Assembly: GCA_907163375.1 (NCBI GenBank)
Contig: CAJQUW010000468.1
Location: 1-64,000 of the forward strand
Length of the DNA stretch: 64,000 nucleotides
DNA from: Prostheceraeus crozeri
Taxonomy: Eukaryota > Platyhelminthes > Polycladida > Euryleptidae
Direction of reading: 5' to 3'
Shown here: piece by piece, positions 12,045 to 22,553 of the stretch
Position numbering within the stretch: the stretch's first letter is position 1
How the letters are laid out: each line of letters begins with the position of its first letter
Position numbers and translations under genes: made by a program
The notes under the pieces: generated by a model
Seen by the model: the letters and a program-made list of their open reading frames with translations, nothing else
The model's database searches: none
What the model was told of the DNA's origin: nothing

Positions 12045-12790
12045 AACTACGCTCGCGGAGCGCAGGGAGATTTCAGACATTTTGCTATTTCACAAGATTG
12101 TCAATAGTGCAATCAGTTGCAATTATTTGACATCAGCTGTTTGTCTTAAAGTGCCTGGTCGTATTACCAGGAATACTGGTATTTTTACTTCAAAAAGAAA
12201 AAGTCGCTTACTCTTACGCGAATATGCTTTCTTCCCGAGGACATTTTTGAGAGTAAACAAATTCAAAGAAATTGAAGTTTTCAGCGCATCTCTTTCTACA
12301 GTAAAAGCTAAAAAGGTGTCTGATAAAACATTTCACATAATTTTCTCGGTTCTTTTTATAAAGTATCTTTTTTCTTATTGTCATGTATTTTAGGTAGGTA
12401 CATTTACAGTATATCTGGTTTTTAATGTCTCACCTTTATTCTGGTAATCTGTTGTAGTTCATAAGTATTTGAAAAATGCTATGTATTTTACTACTATGTC
12501 TTTTGTAATATCTCAATCTATGAGATTGGACATATTTCTATTCTTTAACTTTGTTTGAATATGTTCATGGTTTGAATACACACTCAGTTTTCTTATGCGT
12601 GTACGCTGTGTTTTTAGCCGAGAACCCATGTACCCTTTATATTGTGCATGCTAATGTGTATACTGATTAATACAGCATAGAGTTGTAAAGATAGCAGCTT
12701 AGATTGGATTAGATCATATCAGATATTACATCTTTTATCAAGTATATTTGTTCATGCTGTAATATATTTCAGGCACGTGTATATTTTCAG
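12045..12790 (+). mobile_element. CR1-like LINE, 3' part, left of the Polinton-type insertion
   Basis: The plus frame at 12,082-12,393 has LFHKIVNSAIS, TRNTGIFTSK and LREYAFFPRTFLRVNKF, matching the end of CR1/Jockey-type ORF2 proteins (YKIVNG.. then FFPRTI..WN.LP). The 3' untranslated part follows. The start at about 12,045 interrupts the KIAA1586-like gene, so this is a 5'-truncated insertion. A segment at 12,411-12,460 resembles the sequence just right of the Polinton-type element (33,644-33,690). The tail is at 33,775. Confidence 0.65.
12785..12790. repeat. Left 6-bp target duplication TTTCAG
   Basis: TTTCAG here, directly before AGTAGTAAG, is repeated exactly at 33,641-33,646, directly after CTTACTACT. 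A 6-bp duplication is characteristic of Polinton integration. Confidence 0.9.
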
Positions 12791-14440
12791 AGTAGTAAGA
12801 AAACGGCGAACACTCGACCGGCGCCCCCCCCTCTGGAACGGCAGAGTGTCGTGGTCGGCCGCCGTGGTGCTTCGGGTCTGAGTCCCCCCCCCTCTGGAAC
12901 GACAGAGGTTGTAGTCTGTCGTGGTGTGCCGGCCAGGTGTGTTCACAAACTGTTCGCTGACGTCCCCCCCCCCTCTGGAACGATAGAGTGTTGGTGGACT
13001 TGGGCGACCGCCAGGATTAGTCTTGAGGCTATAGTGTGTGATGTTTTTCGTGCAATCTGCTGAATGTTGGGTTGAAAATGGGCTGTTTCGAGTGGAAGCA
13101 GTGCTCGGATGTGAAAACGGAGGCCAGATTCGGATTCAGCGTGAAATTCTGCATCGGTATGGTGAGTTTCAAGTCAATCGGAGAGAAAAATTTTCGCTGA
13201 CCTGCCCCCCCCCCTCGGGAGAGCTCCCTTCGATCTTGGCTTCCAGTGGACGGATTTTGTCGTGCCATAGCTCGTTTGAAAGCTAAGAGTGAGACAAATT
13301 CACTGAAAGAAACTGCTTGTTCCTATCTGTCTTTGTTCAAAAGTTAGAGCGGTTACAAGATTTTAGGTCGGAGCTCGCTCACCTGAAAAAATCCTAAGTG
13401 TCAGAGTGACTTTATATGGGTAAAATTTTGAAAATTTTCCAAAGTGTGGAATTTCGACCTGGGACCGTCACCAAAACATTTTTCATCAAATTTTGAAATT
13501 TCACTGACGTCCCCCCCCCTCTGGACAGCTTGCTTCGATTTTGGCTTCCAGTGGACGGATTTTGTCGTGCGATAGCTCGTTTGAAAGCTAAGAGTGAGAC
13601 AAATTCAGTGAAAGAAACGGCTTGTTCCTATCTGTCTTCGTTCAAAAGTTAGAGCGGTTACAAGATTTTAGGTCGGAGCTCGCTCACCTGAAAAAATCCT
13701 AAGTGTCAGAGTGACTTTGTATGGGTAAAATTTTGAAAATTTTCCAAAGTGTGGAATTTCGACCTGGGACCGTCACCAAAACATTTTTCATCAAATTTTG
13801 AAATTTCACTGACGTCCCCCCCTCCCTCTGGACAGCTTGCTTCGATTTTGGCTTCCAGTGGACGGATTTTGTCGTGCGATAGCTCGTTTGAAAGCTAAGA
13901 GTGAGACAAAATCAGTGAAAGAAACGGCTTGTTCCTATCTGTCTTCGTTCAAAAGTTAGAGCGGTTACAAGATTTTAGGTCGGAGCTCGCTCACCTGAAA
14001 AAATCCTAAGTGTCAGAGTGGCTTTGTATGGGTAAAATTTTGAAACTTTTCCAAAGTGTGGAATTTCGACCTGGGACCGTCACCAAAACATTTTTCATCA
14101 AATTTTGAAATTTCACTGACGTCCCCCCCCCTCTGGACAGCTTGCTTCAATCTTGGCTTCCAGTGGACGGATTTTGTCGTGCGATAGCTCGTTTGAAAGC
14201 TAAGAGTGAGACAAATTCAGTGAAAGAAACGGCTTGTTCCTATCTGTCTTCGTTCAAAAGTTAGAGCGGTTACAAGATTTTAGGTCGGAGCTCGCTCACC
14301 TGAAAAAATCCTAAGTGTCAGAGTGACTTTGTATGGGTAAAATTTTGAAAATTTTCCAAAGTGTGTAATTTCGACCTGGGACCGTCACCAAAACATTTTT
14401 CATCAAATTTTGAAATTTCACTGACGTCCCCCCCCCCTCT
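12791..14440. repeat. Left terminal tandem array, about four 305-bp units plus short outer units
   Basis: The anchor GACGT (or GACCT) plus a C tract recurs at 13,199, 13,506, 13,811, 14,118 and 14,423, spacing 305-307 bp. Three shorter GC-rich units lie outside (C tracts near 12,825, 12,885 and 12,965). Each long unit has GCTCGCTCACCTGAAAAAAT, GACCTGGGACCGTCACC and TTTCACTGACGT before the C run. The right arm has about twice as many long units. Confidence 0.9.
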
Positions 14441-14460
14441 TATCGATTGCATATTCACAG

Positions 14461-14520
14461 GGTATATAAGAACGGGATCGGGAGAGGAATTTCACTAAGT
14501 TGAGAAACTGACTACAGGTA
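14461..14520 (+). promoter_or_regulatory. TATA promoter and 5' splice donor for the left 394-aa gene
   Basis: GGGTATATAAGAACGGG gives a TATA box at about 14,462-14,469. A start site about 30 bp downstream (TTTCACT near 14,491) is likely. A consensus donor CAG/GTAAGT follows at 14,515-14,523, and an acceptor TTTACAG ends near 15,140, just before the ATG at 15,148. The gene thus seems to have a 5'-untranslated intron of about 0.6 kb. The mirror promoter is at 30,700-30,735. Confidence 0.6.
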
Positions 14521-15147
14521 AGTCGTTTCTCTTGAGGTCCGATATCGGACTTCTGACTTTACATTGCTGATATCAGCTAAGGTGTCAGACTTATAGGTTA
14601 GTCAGTATAGCATGACTGACCATTTGATGATAGTAGGCCGAAATCTTCAAACGGCTATAACTTTGCTTCTACAAGTCCTTTAGACTTGATTCAAAAAACA
14701 TTCGACAGCGTTTGCTATGCTGAAGGTGACAGACTACTTATAAACGTTTTATGAGTAGTACTAAAATACTGAAAAATTTAAATTCATATTTAATGATAAT
14801 AATTAAAGTTTTTGAATAAAAAGCAGTCGTTTATGAGTCTCTGTGACTTGGGTCGTTTCCTCTTGTAAATAACTCCACCGGTTTTCATGTCAAAACTGGG
14901 GCCCGGATACCAACACAGTGATATGACGCACGCTCTGTCCGATCGAGGTTGGATTTGTGGGTCGAGGCCTTGGAGCTGGGATAAGATCCCCTCTGAGTAA
15001 TGCCTGTAACGGATTCAAGAGCTTAACACCCAAACGGTTGCTGACTTGCTATCAAATGTTTGGTGACTTAGTCTTTCAATGCATATCAGCAAGTAGTATC
15101 CTATAAACACTTGCTATCAAATTTTACTCTATCTTTACAGAATTATC

Positions 15148-16332
15148 ATGACAAAACCGAATAACGCAAAGATGTTAGTTGGCAAGTGCAGTTGTGGCAA
15201 GATTGCCAGAGGTAGCGAACTTAAGAAGCATTTAAAAGAAAAAGAGGGGACGATGGGCCATGAGAGGAAAGTGATGTTGAGGTTGTGTGTGTCTTGTCGG
15301 AAATGTGTGATGGGGGATGAGAAGGAATTTATGAAGGCGCATTTGCAGTGTGAGAGTGGGAACATCGGAGAGAAGGGGTTCAAGGCATGGTTTGAGGGAG
15401 AGTTGTTGGAAAGGGAAGAGGTGAGAAAGGCGGTGGCAACGATTCAGGACGTGATTGGGGAGAAAGTGGTGAGGAATGCGAGTGATGGGATTTCGAGTGA
15501 TGGGAGTTCGAATGAGGAAGTTGAGTTGAGAGCGAAAATGAAGAAGAAGGATGATGTTGATTTGGATGCGGTGATGGAAGATTTGTTTGGGGACATAGCG
15601 GATTTGAAGGAAGAGTGGGAGGGGGAGGAAGTGGCTAAGCCGATGGCAGCGTCATCGCCACGGCAGCAAGAGGCGTATGATACGGAGGTATTTGTGAGAA
15701 TGAAGGATCGTGTGATGGCTTTGGAAAGTAATAATAGAAAAGTTTTGAAGGAGAATGAAGAGCTGAAGGTGAAGGTTGAGGGGTATAGGGCAACGAGGGA
15801 AGAGTTGGAGAGCTTGAGAAAGAAGGAGAAGGAATGGATGGCGGAAAGGAGCGAGTTGATGAGGAAGGCAGGTTTGGTGGAGAGTTTGCAGGCGAGTGTG
15901 TCGAGGAAGGATGAAGAGATAGAGCGGATGCGAAGCGTGGTGAAGGAGACGGAGGAGGTGAAGGTTATTAATAAGAGGTTTACGGGTGAAGTGGAGCGAC
16001 TGCATGAGGGTTTGAAGTGTCGAAAAAGGAGAGTATATGAGGTTCATCTTCCCCTCTTTGAGAATAACGTATGCGATGCCCCTACAATCTCCAGCGACTT
16101 AAATGAAACACAGTTGTGTTATGAGGGGGATGGAGTTCGCTGCCTCCACATGACGATGAACATCAATGGAGATCTTGATGACTTCGTCGTCAGAAAAGTC
16201 AGAAAGAAGGTTCCCAGTAAGTCTATTCAACATAATCATTTTTGTAGCTCATCTAATCTCCTATTATTTTTCTTTCAGAGTGTTTGCAGTAGTAGTGTCG
16301 GTGGACGGAGAACGACCCATGGGCTCTTTTAA
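15148..16332 (+). CDS. 394-aa zinc-ribbon/coiled-coil protein of the Polinton-type element (left arm)
   Basis: I do not recognise this protein. The first 70 residues are Cys/His-rich (KCSCGKIARGSELKKH, then CVSCRKCVMGDEKEF...HLQC), so a metal-binding domain is likely. Residues about 100-170 are acidic. Residues about 185-310 are a long coiled coil rich in E, K, R and L. An intron (GTAAGT after residue about 351, acceptor TTTCTTTCAG at about 16,279) probably removes the last part of the frame, giving a slightly shorter product. It is transcribed inward from the terminal array. A DNA-binding or structural role is possible but unproven. The right-arm copy is almost identical. Confidence 0.65.
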   Translation: MTKPNNAKMLVGKCSCGKIARGSELKKHLKEKEGTMGHERKVMLRLCVSCRKCVMGDEKEFMKAHLQCESGNIGEKGFKAWFEGELLEREEVRKAVATIQDVIGEKVVRNASDGISSDGSSNEEVELRAKMKKKDDVDLDAVMEDLFGDIADLKEEWEGEEVAKPMAASSPRQQEAYDTEVFVRMKDRVMALESNNRKVLKENEELKVKVEGYRATREELESLRKKEKEWMAERSELMRKAGLVESLQASVSRKDEEIERMRSVVKETEEVKVINKRFTGEVERLHEGLKCRKRRVYEVHLPLFENNVCDAPTISSDLNETQLCYEGDGVRCLHMTMNINGDLDDFVVRKVRKKVPSKSIQHNHFCSSSNLLLFFFQSVCSSSVGGRRTTHGLF

Positions 16333-16730
16333 GGGCCAACCTTCTAATGCAGCTAAAGCGGTCCCAAGCCCGCCACATATCCTCGGATATGGAATGCAGA
16401 GGGGAAGAAAAATGATGAATGGAATGAAATGGGAGGACACTCACGCGCCACACGCAACATAACACACTTCTCTCTTCCGTAGTCTAACAAGCTCTTTACA
16501 CATGGATCGCAGTCGATTGCTATCCCTGTATCAGAAGTGTAAGCTATCTTAATTTTATTTGACACTATTTCATCTATCATCATCGTCCATATGAAATGTT
16601 TTAAGATTTACAAGTTAGACTAAGCGTGCTACTATTTCCAAATGAAAAAGTATACATGGTTAAATCATCCACTGAAGTCCCGTTCAAGTAAGTCAGTATG
16701 AAAGCAAAGATAATATGAAATAAAAATTTA

Positions 16731-17180
16731 TTATGGCATGTATTTCAAAAGGTCTTCATCGTCAATATCGTCCCAGAGTCTGGCTTCACATAGATCACAA
16801 AAACAGTTCAGTTGCTTTAGTCGTTCTTCCACTGCGAGCCTCACTTTATCAATATACTTCCACTCTGCCATAGTTCGTGGCTGGGAGTTAGGGGTGTACC
16901 ACTCCCATAATTGGTGGAGGAATTTCGTGCTGGTGATCTCCATCACATCGTCAGTATCGTACTGGAGATACTTCCACCTCACGCCTGTTAAGTCGGGACA
17001 CTCCTTCTCACATACACTCTCCTCTTCCTCATCCGCTGGTAATGATAACTTTCTGATATTGTCCAGTCGGTACACCTTCTCTACCTTCCCCTTCGTTGGA
17101 GCGTTTGGTGCAACGAGCGCCTTTGGTGTTGAGCATGGAGAAGAGAATTTTGTGTTTGGTGTTGTCGGAGGGCTTGTCAT
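16731..17180 (-). CDS. 149-aa unknown protein of the Polinton-type element (left arm)
   Basis: The N-terminus is Pro/Thr/Ser-rich and probably disordered (MTSPPTTPNTKFSSP). The middle is acidic (ADEEEESVCEKECPDL). The C-terminal half is compact, with WKYLQYD, FLHQLWEWYTP and CFCDLCEARLWDDI, a possible metal-binding CxCxxC. An AATAAA on the minus strand overlaps the stop codon. The gene diverges from the polymerase gene and shares a promoter region of about 100 bp (17,223-17,285) with it. Function unknown. Confidence 0.6.
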   Translation of the reverse strand: MTSPPTTPNTKFSSPCSTPKALVAPNAPTKGKVEKVYRLDNIRKLSLPADEEEESVCEKECPDLTGVRWKYLQYDTDDVMEITSTKFLHQLWEWYTPNSQPRTMAEWKYIDKVRLAVEERLKQLNCFCDLCEARLWDDIDDEDLLKYMP

Positions 17181-17235
17181 GTTGACTGTGAATAATGACT
17201 TTGAAATGTTTTCTAATTCTTAAGTATCAACAAGC

Positions 17236-17286
17236 AACCAATCAGAATGAACAGCCAATGAATGATGAATATGAAAGTATATATGC
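17236..17286 (+). promoter_or_regulatory. CCAAT/TATA promoter of the left polymerase gene
   Basis: CCAAT boxes at 17,238-17,242 and 17,255-17,259 are 12 bp apart and are followed by a TATA box (GTATATATGC) at 17,277-17,286. The same spacing appears in the related element at 167-214, which argues for selection on this layout. It lies between two divergent genes and may serve both. Confidence 0.6.
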
Positions 17287-17607
17287 AAAGTGACATCCGT
17301 ATCATTTCACTCTGTCTTTGAGACGCATAAGTGAACTGTTGTCTAGCGAATTCTGTATTTGAGGCGTACAAGTGAACTGCTCTCTAGTGAATTCCAAATT
17401 TGAGACGTATTATTTGACTGAAGTATCAACCTTAAACTTGATTTCGTTGAAATGGTAAGTTGAAAATTTCCTCTCTCATCTCCCTCAAACGTGTGGCTAA
17501 TAGCATCTTCCTCAATTTCAGGCATCAACTTCATCACCAACACCCTCCCTTCTCGAGGAAAGTTTAGAGTTATTGAGTCAAGGTAGGTTGTAACAATACA
17601 CTGAGAC

Positions 17608-20600
17608 TTGAACAGAGATGATAGAATGATTTCTCTTTCAGGTGATACCAGTCTCATCTCGAGCGAGTCGGATAACAACAGCGACTCCATGTCAACATTG
17701 TCGCGGGAATGCAACGATCGGGAATGTGCTGACTGTGGACACATCTTCACGAGGAAGCGGGATCTCACCCGACACATCAAGCGAGGTGTTTGTCGACCTA
17801 AGCCGGCATCAAACTCCGAAGGTGGGGATGATTCTGTTAACGTCGTCTCCTTTTCTTGCGACTTGTGCGCTCAGTCTTTCGAGACACGTTTTGAACTATC
17901 TTCGCACAGACTTCAACATACACACAGTGACGATAGTTATACTAACAGCACCTCCTCTATCCGACTCACTGAAGTGTCCATAAATAATTTAGTGAGGAAC
18001 TACCAGATGGACTCCTCAGAAACCATTGCTAACTTTGAGGAATGGTTTCATCAAAATTCATCATTGATAGAAGCGCTCTTCAACAATTTAGACAATTTTA
18101 GGATGAAGGCGCTCATCTATCTTAAAATAAAATATGTAAAAATCGACCACCATACTGGTCAAATAGTAGAGAGGTTGGAGTTTCACATACCCTCCTCTCC
18201 TGCAACCGAAGTTGTAGACTATGAGTCTTGGATAAATTTTCATATCCAAGGATTAAAATTAAACATAGATAAATTTAACGAGCGCGATAGCGGTCTCGTT
18301 TTTGATGGTATTGAGTCCGCCTTATTTAAAATCACTTTATTAGAAAACTACTCTGGACGAGGCTCCTTTAAACTTCCGAAAAATTTAAGAAATAAAGCAG
18401 CAGTCATTTCTGTAGATTGCGAATCGCAATGTTTTAAGTATGCCGTCCTCTCCATTCTCCACTATAATGATGTACAGAATAGCCGATACCGTAAGAGTAA
18501 GTATCAACAGTGGGAGAATGAATTAAAGTTTGATGACTGCAATAGTGAAGATATGAAAATTAAAGATATAGAAAAATTTGAAAAATTGAACAACATCAAA
18601 ATAGTTCTCCATGTTTGGGAAAAGGGATTGAAGGGTGTCCGCTACAACTGGCGTTCGAGTTGTTATGACCACGTTGTCAACCTTTTGTTAGTAAGACAGG
18701 ATGATAGTGAGGAATGGCACTACTGCGGCATTCCCAAAATTTCTCGCTTATACCACCACTTAAGAAATTCTACCTCATCAGAGATTTATTACTGTGACAG
18801 ATGCATTCGGAACTTTAGGAGTAAAAACAAATTTGAAACTCATTATGAGTGGTGTAAGCGAGGTAAACTGCAAATGGAACGCATGCCCAAAGATAAGGAG
18901 TTTTCATATAGAGAGAATGGCGATGAACTAAGTCCTCTTCGTGTCATCTATGCTGACATCGAATGTTATATCGATGATAACATCCATCGACCAGCAGCCA
19001 TTTCCTGCTATGAAGTATGGCATGACCATTTCCAAAATAGAAAAAATAAAATGCGCGTCTGGCAAGGTGAGGATTGTATTTACCAATTCCTACAATTCCT
19101 CGAACAGGCTGTAAAATTTCAGCAAAAGTATGATGGTGAACTCTATCGCAGATCATTGCATATGACAGCAGATGATCAAGTAAAATTTGATAGTTGCAAC
19201 GTTTGCCCCAAATGTAGGAAAACATTTGACGATGATAAGATTAAGAAAGTGCGCGACCATGATCACATCACTGGTAAATTTAGAAACGCACTCTGTTCAA
19301 AATGCAATTTTTCGCTGAGGATGAAACGGCGTACATTACCCGTCATTTTCCATAATTTCAAGGGCTACGATAGCCATATGATAATAAAAGGAGGTTTAGG
19401 TCAAATGAAAGAGTGGAAGCTTGATGTAATAGCACAAACGAGAGAGACGTTTATGGCCATGACAGCAAAAGTGCCTGTCGATAAAACTAAAGAAAATAAG
19501 ACGGTCTATTTTGATATAAAATTTTTAGATTCCTACCAATTTATGACTGCATCACTGGCCTCTCTCGTACAAAATCTGAAGTCTCTTCCACTAACACAAA
19601 ATCTTAAGAAACAATATCCAAATCTAACCGATGAAGTCATCACACGGAAAGGAGTCTTTCCATATGCATATTTTGATGCAATTAGTAAACTCGGCGAGAC
19701 TTCTCTTCCGCCCATAGATAAATTTAAAAATGATTTGAGCGGTGCAGAATGTAAGACCGAAGATTATGATCATGCACAAGATGCATGGATAAAATTTGAC
19801 TGCCATACATTTGGTGAATATATGATTGCCTACCTTAAGTTAGATGTATTTTTGCTGGCTGATGTATTTCAGGAGTTTCGACGAGTGGCATTAGAAGAAG
19901 ATAAGTTAGATCCCGTCCACTTTGTCAGTCTACCAGCCATGTCATTTAAGTCTGCTTTTAAAATGACTGGTGAGACCATTCATCTCTTACAAGATCCAGA
20001 GATGTATAATTTATTTGAGCGAGGAATTCGCGGTGGTCTCACATTTGTAAATAAACATAGGTTAAAATCTGAAACAGTAGGTAATGATCATATCCATCTT
20101 AAGTATTATGACCAAAATAATTTGTATGGTAGTTCATTATCCAAACCACTCCCTCACTCTGAGTTTAGCTGGTTAGATGATAGTGAAATTCAGCATCTCT
20201 CCAACCCTTCTAACATACTAGCAATTCCAGATGAAGGTGATTGGGGATATTATTTTGAGATAGATCTAATCTATCCAAATAATATTAAACATAAAACCGT
20301 AGATTTTCCACTCGCACCCGAATCAGGTGAAGTGAGTAAAGATATGTTTTCCGACTTTATGAAACAATTTCATAAAGATTTAGAATCATGCGGTCAACCC
20401 GACTATAAGCCTTGTCGCAAACTTTTACTCACCCAGTATGATAAGGAAAACTATCTAGTCCACTTTAGCATCTTAAAATTTTATTTAGAAATGGGTATGA
20501 TTTTAAAAAGAGTTCACCGCATTATTAAATTTAGACAGAAAGCCTTCCTCAAACCATATATTGATAGCAACAGCCAGAAACGTGCACTAGCCCAAAATAA

Positions 20601-21459
20601 TTTTGAAAAAGATTTTTATAAGTATAAGAATAATAGTCTATTTGGTAAGACGATGGAGGATGTTAGAAAACGTGTAAACTATAAACTAGTCAATGATGTT
20701 ACAAAATTTAAGAAATTGGTCTCATCACCTCTATTCATCGATAGAGACATTATCGATGAGGACCTTGTAGGTGTTAAAATGATAAAATCTGAAGTTGAGT
20801 TGTGCAAGCCCATCTATATTGGTCAAGCTGTACTAGATTACTCTAAGCTTGAAATGTACCAACTCTTTTATAAAATACTAAAACCATGTCCTCTCGTAAA
20901 AGGGGTTCGTTTGTTGGGTGGTGATACAGATAGTTTCTTCTTAGGTATTACCACTCAAAAAGATTTAAATTTCAATGAAGTAGGAAAATCTTTAGAAAGA
21001 TATTTTGATACATCAAATTATCCTACTGATCACCCACTCTACTCCATCAAAAATAAGGCAAAACTTGGCTGCTTTAAGGATGAGACAGCAGGGAAGGAAA
21101 TAGATGAAATGATTCTCCTCCGTCCAAAAATGTACAGTATGAAATTAAAGGATAGCGACGATAGTATTAAGCGTGCTAAAGGCATATCTAGATCATTGGT
21201 CTCTAACATGAAACATAAGAATTTCAGGAAAGCCTATAGAAATAAAAATATAACGTTTGTCAATATGACAATCTTAAAATCTAAGTCGCATGAGATCAAA
21301 ACTCATACTTTTAGGAAACGGGCGCTTTCAGCATGGGAGGATAAGAGGTGCTGGCTAGAACACAACATATCTCTTCCACATGGACATCCTGACACAAACA
21401 TACCACCACCCAAAAGAATTAAACTCACACTACCACATTCAGGAGACGTCCTAGCATAA
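17608..21459 (+). CDS. polB: Protein-primed-type DNA polymerase B of the Polinton-type element (left arm)
   Basis: Copies the element's DNA, with terminal-protein priming expected for the family. Parts in order (residues approximate): C2H2 fingers at 40-62, 92-113 and 393-415; an N-terminal region with SQCFKYAVLSILHY seen in many animal Polinton polymerases; exonuclease motif ADIEC at 447; an endonuclease-VII-like CPKC...RDHDHITG...CSKCN block at 532-570; Exo II NFKGYDS at 582; Exo III YLKLDVFLLAD at 742; motif A YYDQNNLYG at 833; motif B NNSLFG at 1,005; motif C GGDTDSFF at 1,105. The frame is open. Translation may begin further up, because an ATG directly followed by a GTAAGT donor (17,452-17,460) and a second small intron precede the first conserved residues. 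Confidence 0.9.
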   Translation: MNRDDRMISLSGDTSLISSESDNNSDSMSTLSRECNDRECADCGHIFTRKRDLTRHIKRGVCRPKPASNSEGGDDSVNVVSFSCDLCAQSFETRFELSSHRLQHTHSDDSYTNSTSSIRLTEVSINNLVRNYQMDSSETIANFEEWFHQNSSLIEALFNNLDNFRMKALIYLKIKYVKIDHHTGQIVERLEFHIPSSPATEVVDYESWINFHIQGLKLNIDKFNERDSGLVFDGIESALFKITLLENYSGRGSFKLPKNLRNKAAVISVDCESQCFKYAVLSILHYNDVQNSRYRKSKYQQWENELKFDDCNSEDMKIKDIEKFEKLNNIKIVLHVWEKGLKGVRYNWRSSCYDHVVNLLLVRQDDSEEWHYCGIPKISRLYHHLRNSTSSEIYYCDRCIRNFRSKNKFETHYEWCKRGKLQMERMPKDKEFSYRENGDELSPLRVIYADIECYIDDNIHRPAAISCYEVWHDHFQNRKNKMRVWQGEDCIYQFLQFLEQAVKFQQKYDGELYRRSLHMTADDQVKFDSCNVCPKCRKTFDDDKIKKVRDHDHITGKFRNALCSKCNFSLRMKRRTLPVIFHNFKGYDSHMIIKGGLGQMKEWKLDVIAQTRETFMAMTAKVPVDKTKENKTVYFDIKFLDSYQFMTASLASLVQNLKSLPLTQNLKKQYPNLTDEVITRKGVFPYAYFDAISKLGETSLPPIDKFKNDLSGAECKTEDYDHAQDAWIKFDCHTFGEYMIAYLKLDVFLLADVFQEFRRVALEEDKLDPVHFVSLPAMSFKSAFKMTGETIHLLQDPEMYNLFERGIRGGLTFVNKHRLKSETVGNDHIHLKYYDQNNLYGSSLSKPLPHSEFSWLDDSEIQHLSNPSNILAIPDEGDWGYYFEIDLIYPNNIKHKTVDFPLAPESGEVSKDMFSDFMKQFHKDLESCGQPDYKPCRKLLLTQYDKENYLVHFSILKFYLEMGMILKRVHRIIKFRQKAFLKPYIDSNSQKRALAQNNFEKDFYKYKNNSLFGKTMEDVRKRVNYKLVNDVTKFKKLVSSPLFIDRDIIDEDLVGVKMIKSEVELCKPIYIGQAVLDYSKLEMYQLFYKILKPCPLVKGVRLLGGDTDSFFLGITTQKDLNFNEVGKSLERYFDTSNYPTDHPLYSIKNKAKLGCFKDETAGKEIDEMILLRPKMYSMKLKDSDDSIKRAKGISRSLVSNMKHKNFRKAYRNKNITFVNMTILKSKSHEIKTHTFRKRALSAWEDKRCWLEHNISLPHGHPDTNIPPPKRIKLTLPHSGDVLA

Positions 21460-21764
21460 TCATCCTTAACTTAGTATTTTGATGTTGATTTCTGTAGATA
21501 AACATTGTTGTTTTATGTATCGCATGAGATTGTTTTTTCCTTGTGAATATGTGTCCACATCTGTACATTCCCCATGTGATGACTTTTCCACTGAAAGACA
21601 TTTTTCCTATGCCTGTATATTTCCACCCTTCACGAAGTAAAAAGACTTTTTGTATATAGCAATGTTTATTGAAGTGCGCTCATGTATATATTTTCAGTGG
21701 ATGTTGTATAAAGTCTATTGCTTCACATTCATGTACATATTTCAATAAATGTTGTATAAAGACT

Positions 21765-22553
21765 TCACTTTGTTTTCCGAAACACTAACGTTATGAGGGA
21801 TTTAGTATCTTTCACGTGGATGCACTCTTGTAAACCATTGGTAATTTTGATAGCAATAGAGGGTATAGTTTGTTTGACGACGGGATGATAGAAAATAGAT
21901 TCAAACATCTTCTCGACTATTCCATATGAAGCGTCTTTATCATGAATGAAATCACGTAAAATGTATTCTTTTTTCTCACCAACAGAAATAGGTAGAATCA
22001 AATCACTTTGAATGTAAAGGTGCTGTTCATGTTTATCAAGTGTCATTGGTGTTTCTATACCAATCGTATGCGCAGCAGCAAACACTGTTTGTAGCATTGA
22101 AAAACCAAAGAGTTTTTTCAAATTTTTACTCAATTGACATTGAATGTCATCACCCAGTCTCAGAACAACGCGTTGATTTTCAATTGAAAACGAAATGTGG
22201 TGTGTCTTTACATCATATTTACTTTTCATCACATGCTTCAACTTCTGTTGTATATAAGGATTTACTACATGAATGAAGCTTTCAACTGTATGATATAGAC
22301 GCGGCATTATATTGATAGCAACTTTAGATTCTTCATAAGACTGGTAAATTTTCTTGATGCGATCGCCATAGATGTCCACCCACCATTCATCATTAACTGA
22401 ATCAGCTTTAGTGTGATATTCATGAGAAGCATACACCACACCGCTTCCAATAATAGGTGTATAATGTCTTACAAAATGACGCAAGGTTGGAGAGAAATAA
22501 ACTGTAAGTTTGTCATTATATTTCTGAATAACCAACTTATTTTTGTTCGCCAT
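21765..22553 (-). CDS. 262-aa protein at the palindrome centre (left arm copy)
   Basis: Convergent with the polymerase gene; the two 3' ends are about 300 bp apart with overlapping AATAAA signals (plus strand near 21,743, minus strand near 21,668). The protein alternates beta-type and hydrophobic segments: KLTVYFSPTLRHFVRHYTPI, DEWWVDIYGDRIKK, HISFSIENQRVVLRLGD and LSKNLKKLFGFSML. The pattern of a FSIEN..VVL segment followed by LS..L..LFGFS resembles proteins commonly encoded beside polymerase B genes in animal virus-like elements, but I cannot name a function. Its first codons lie in the short unpaired centre of the palindrome. Confidence 0.55.
   Translation of the reverse strand: MANKNKLVIQKYNDKLTVYFSPTLRHFVRHYTPIIGSGVVYASHEYHTKADSVNDEWWVDIYGDRIKKIYQSYEESKVAINIMPRLYHTVESFIHVVNPYIQQKLKHVMKSKYDVKTHHISFSIENQRVVLRLGDDIQCQLSKNLKKLFGFSMLQTVFAAAHTIGIETPMTLDKHEQHLYIQSDLILPISVGEKKEYILRDFIHDKDASYGIVEKMFESIFYHPVVKQTIPSIAIKITNGLQECIHVKDTKSLITLVFRKTK

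Noticed and set aside
15652-16047. 131-aa minus frame and its mirror at 29,143-29,538
   Set aside because: Leu/His-rich shadow of the coiled-coil coding sequence.
17343-17780. 145-aa minus frame and its mirror at 27,095-27,532
   Set aside because: It overlaps the polymerase leader, introns and zinc-finger coding region on the opposite strand; a shadow frame.
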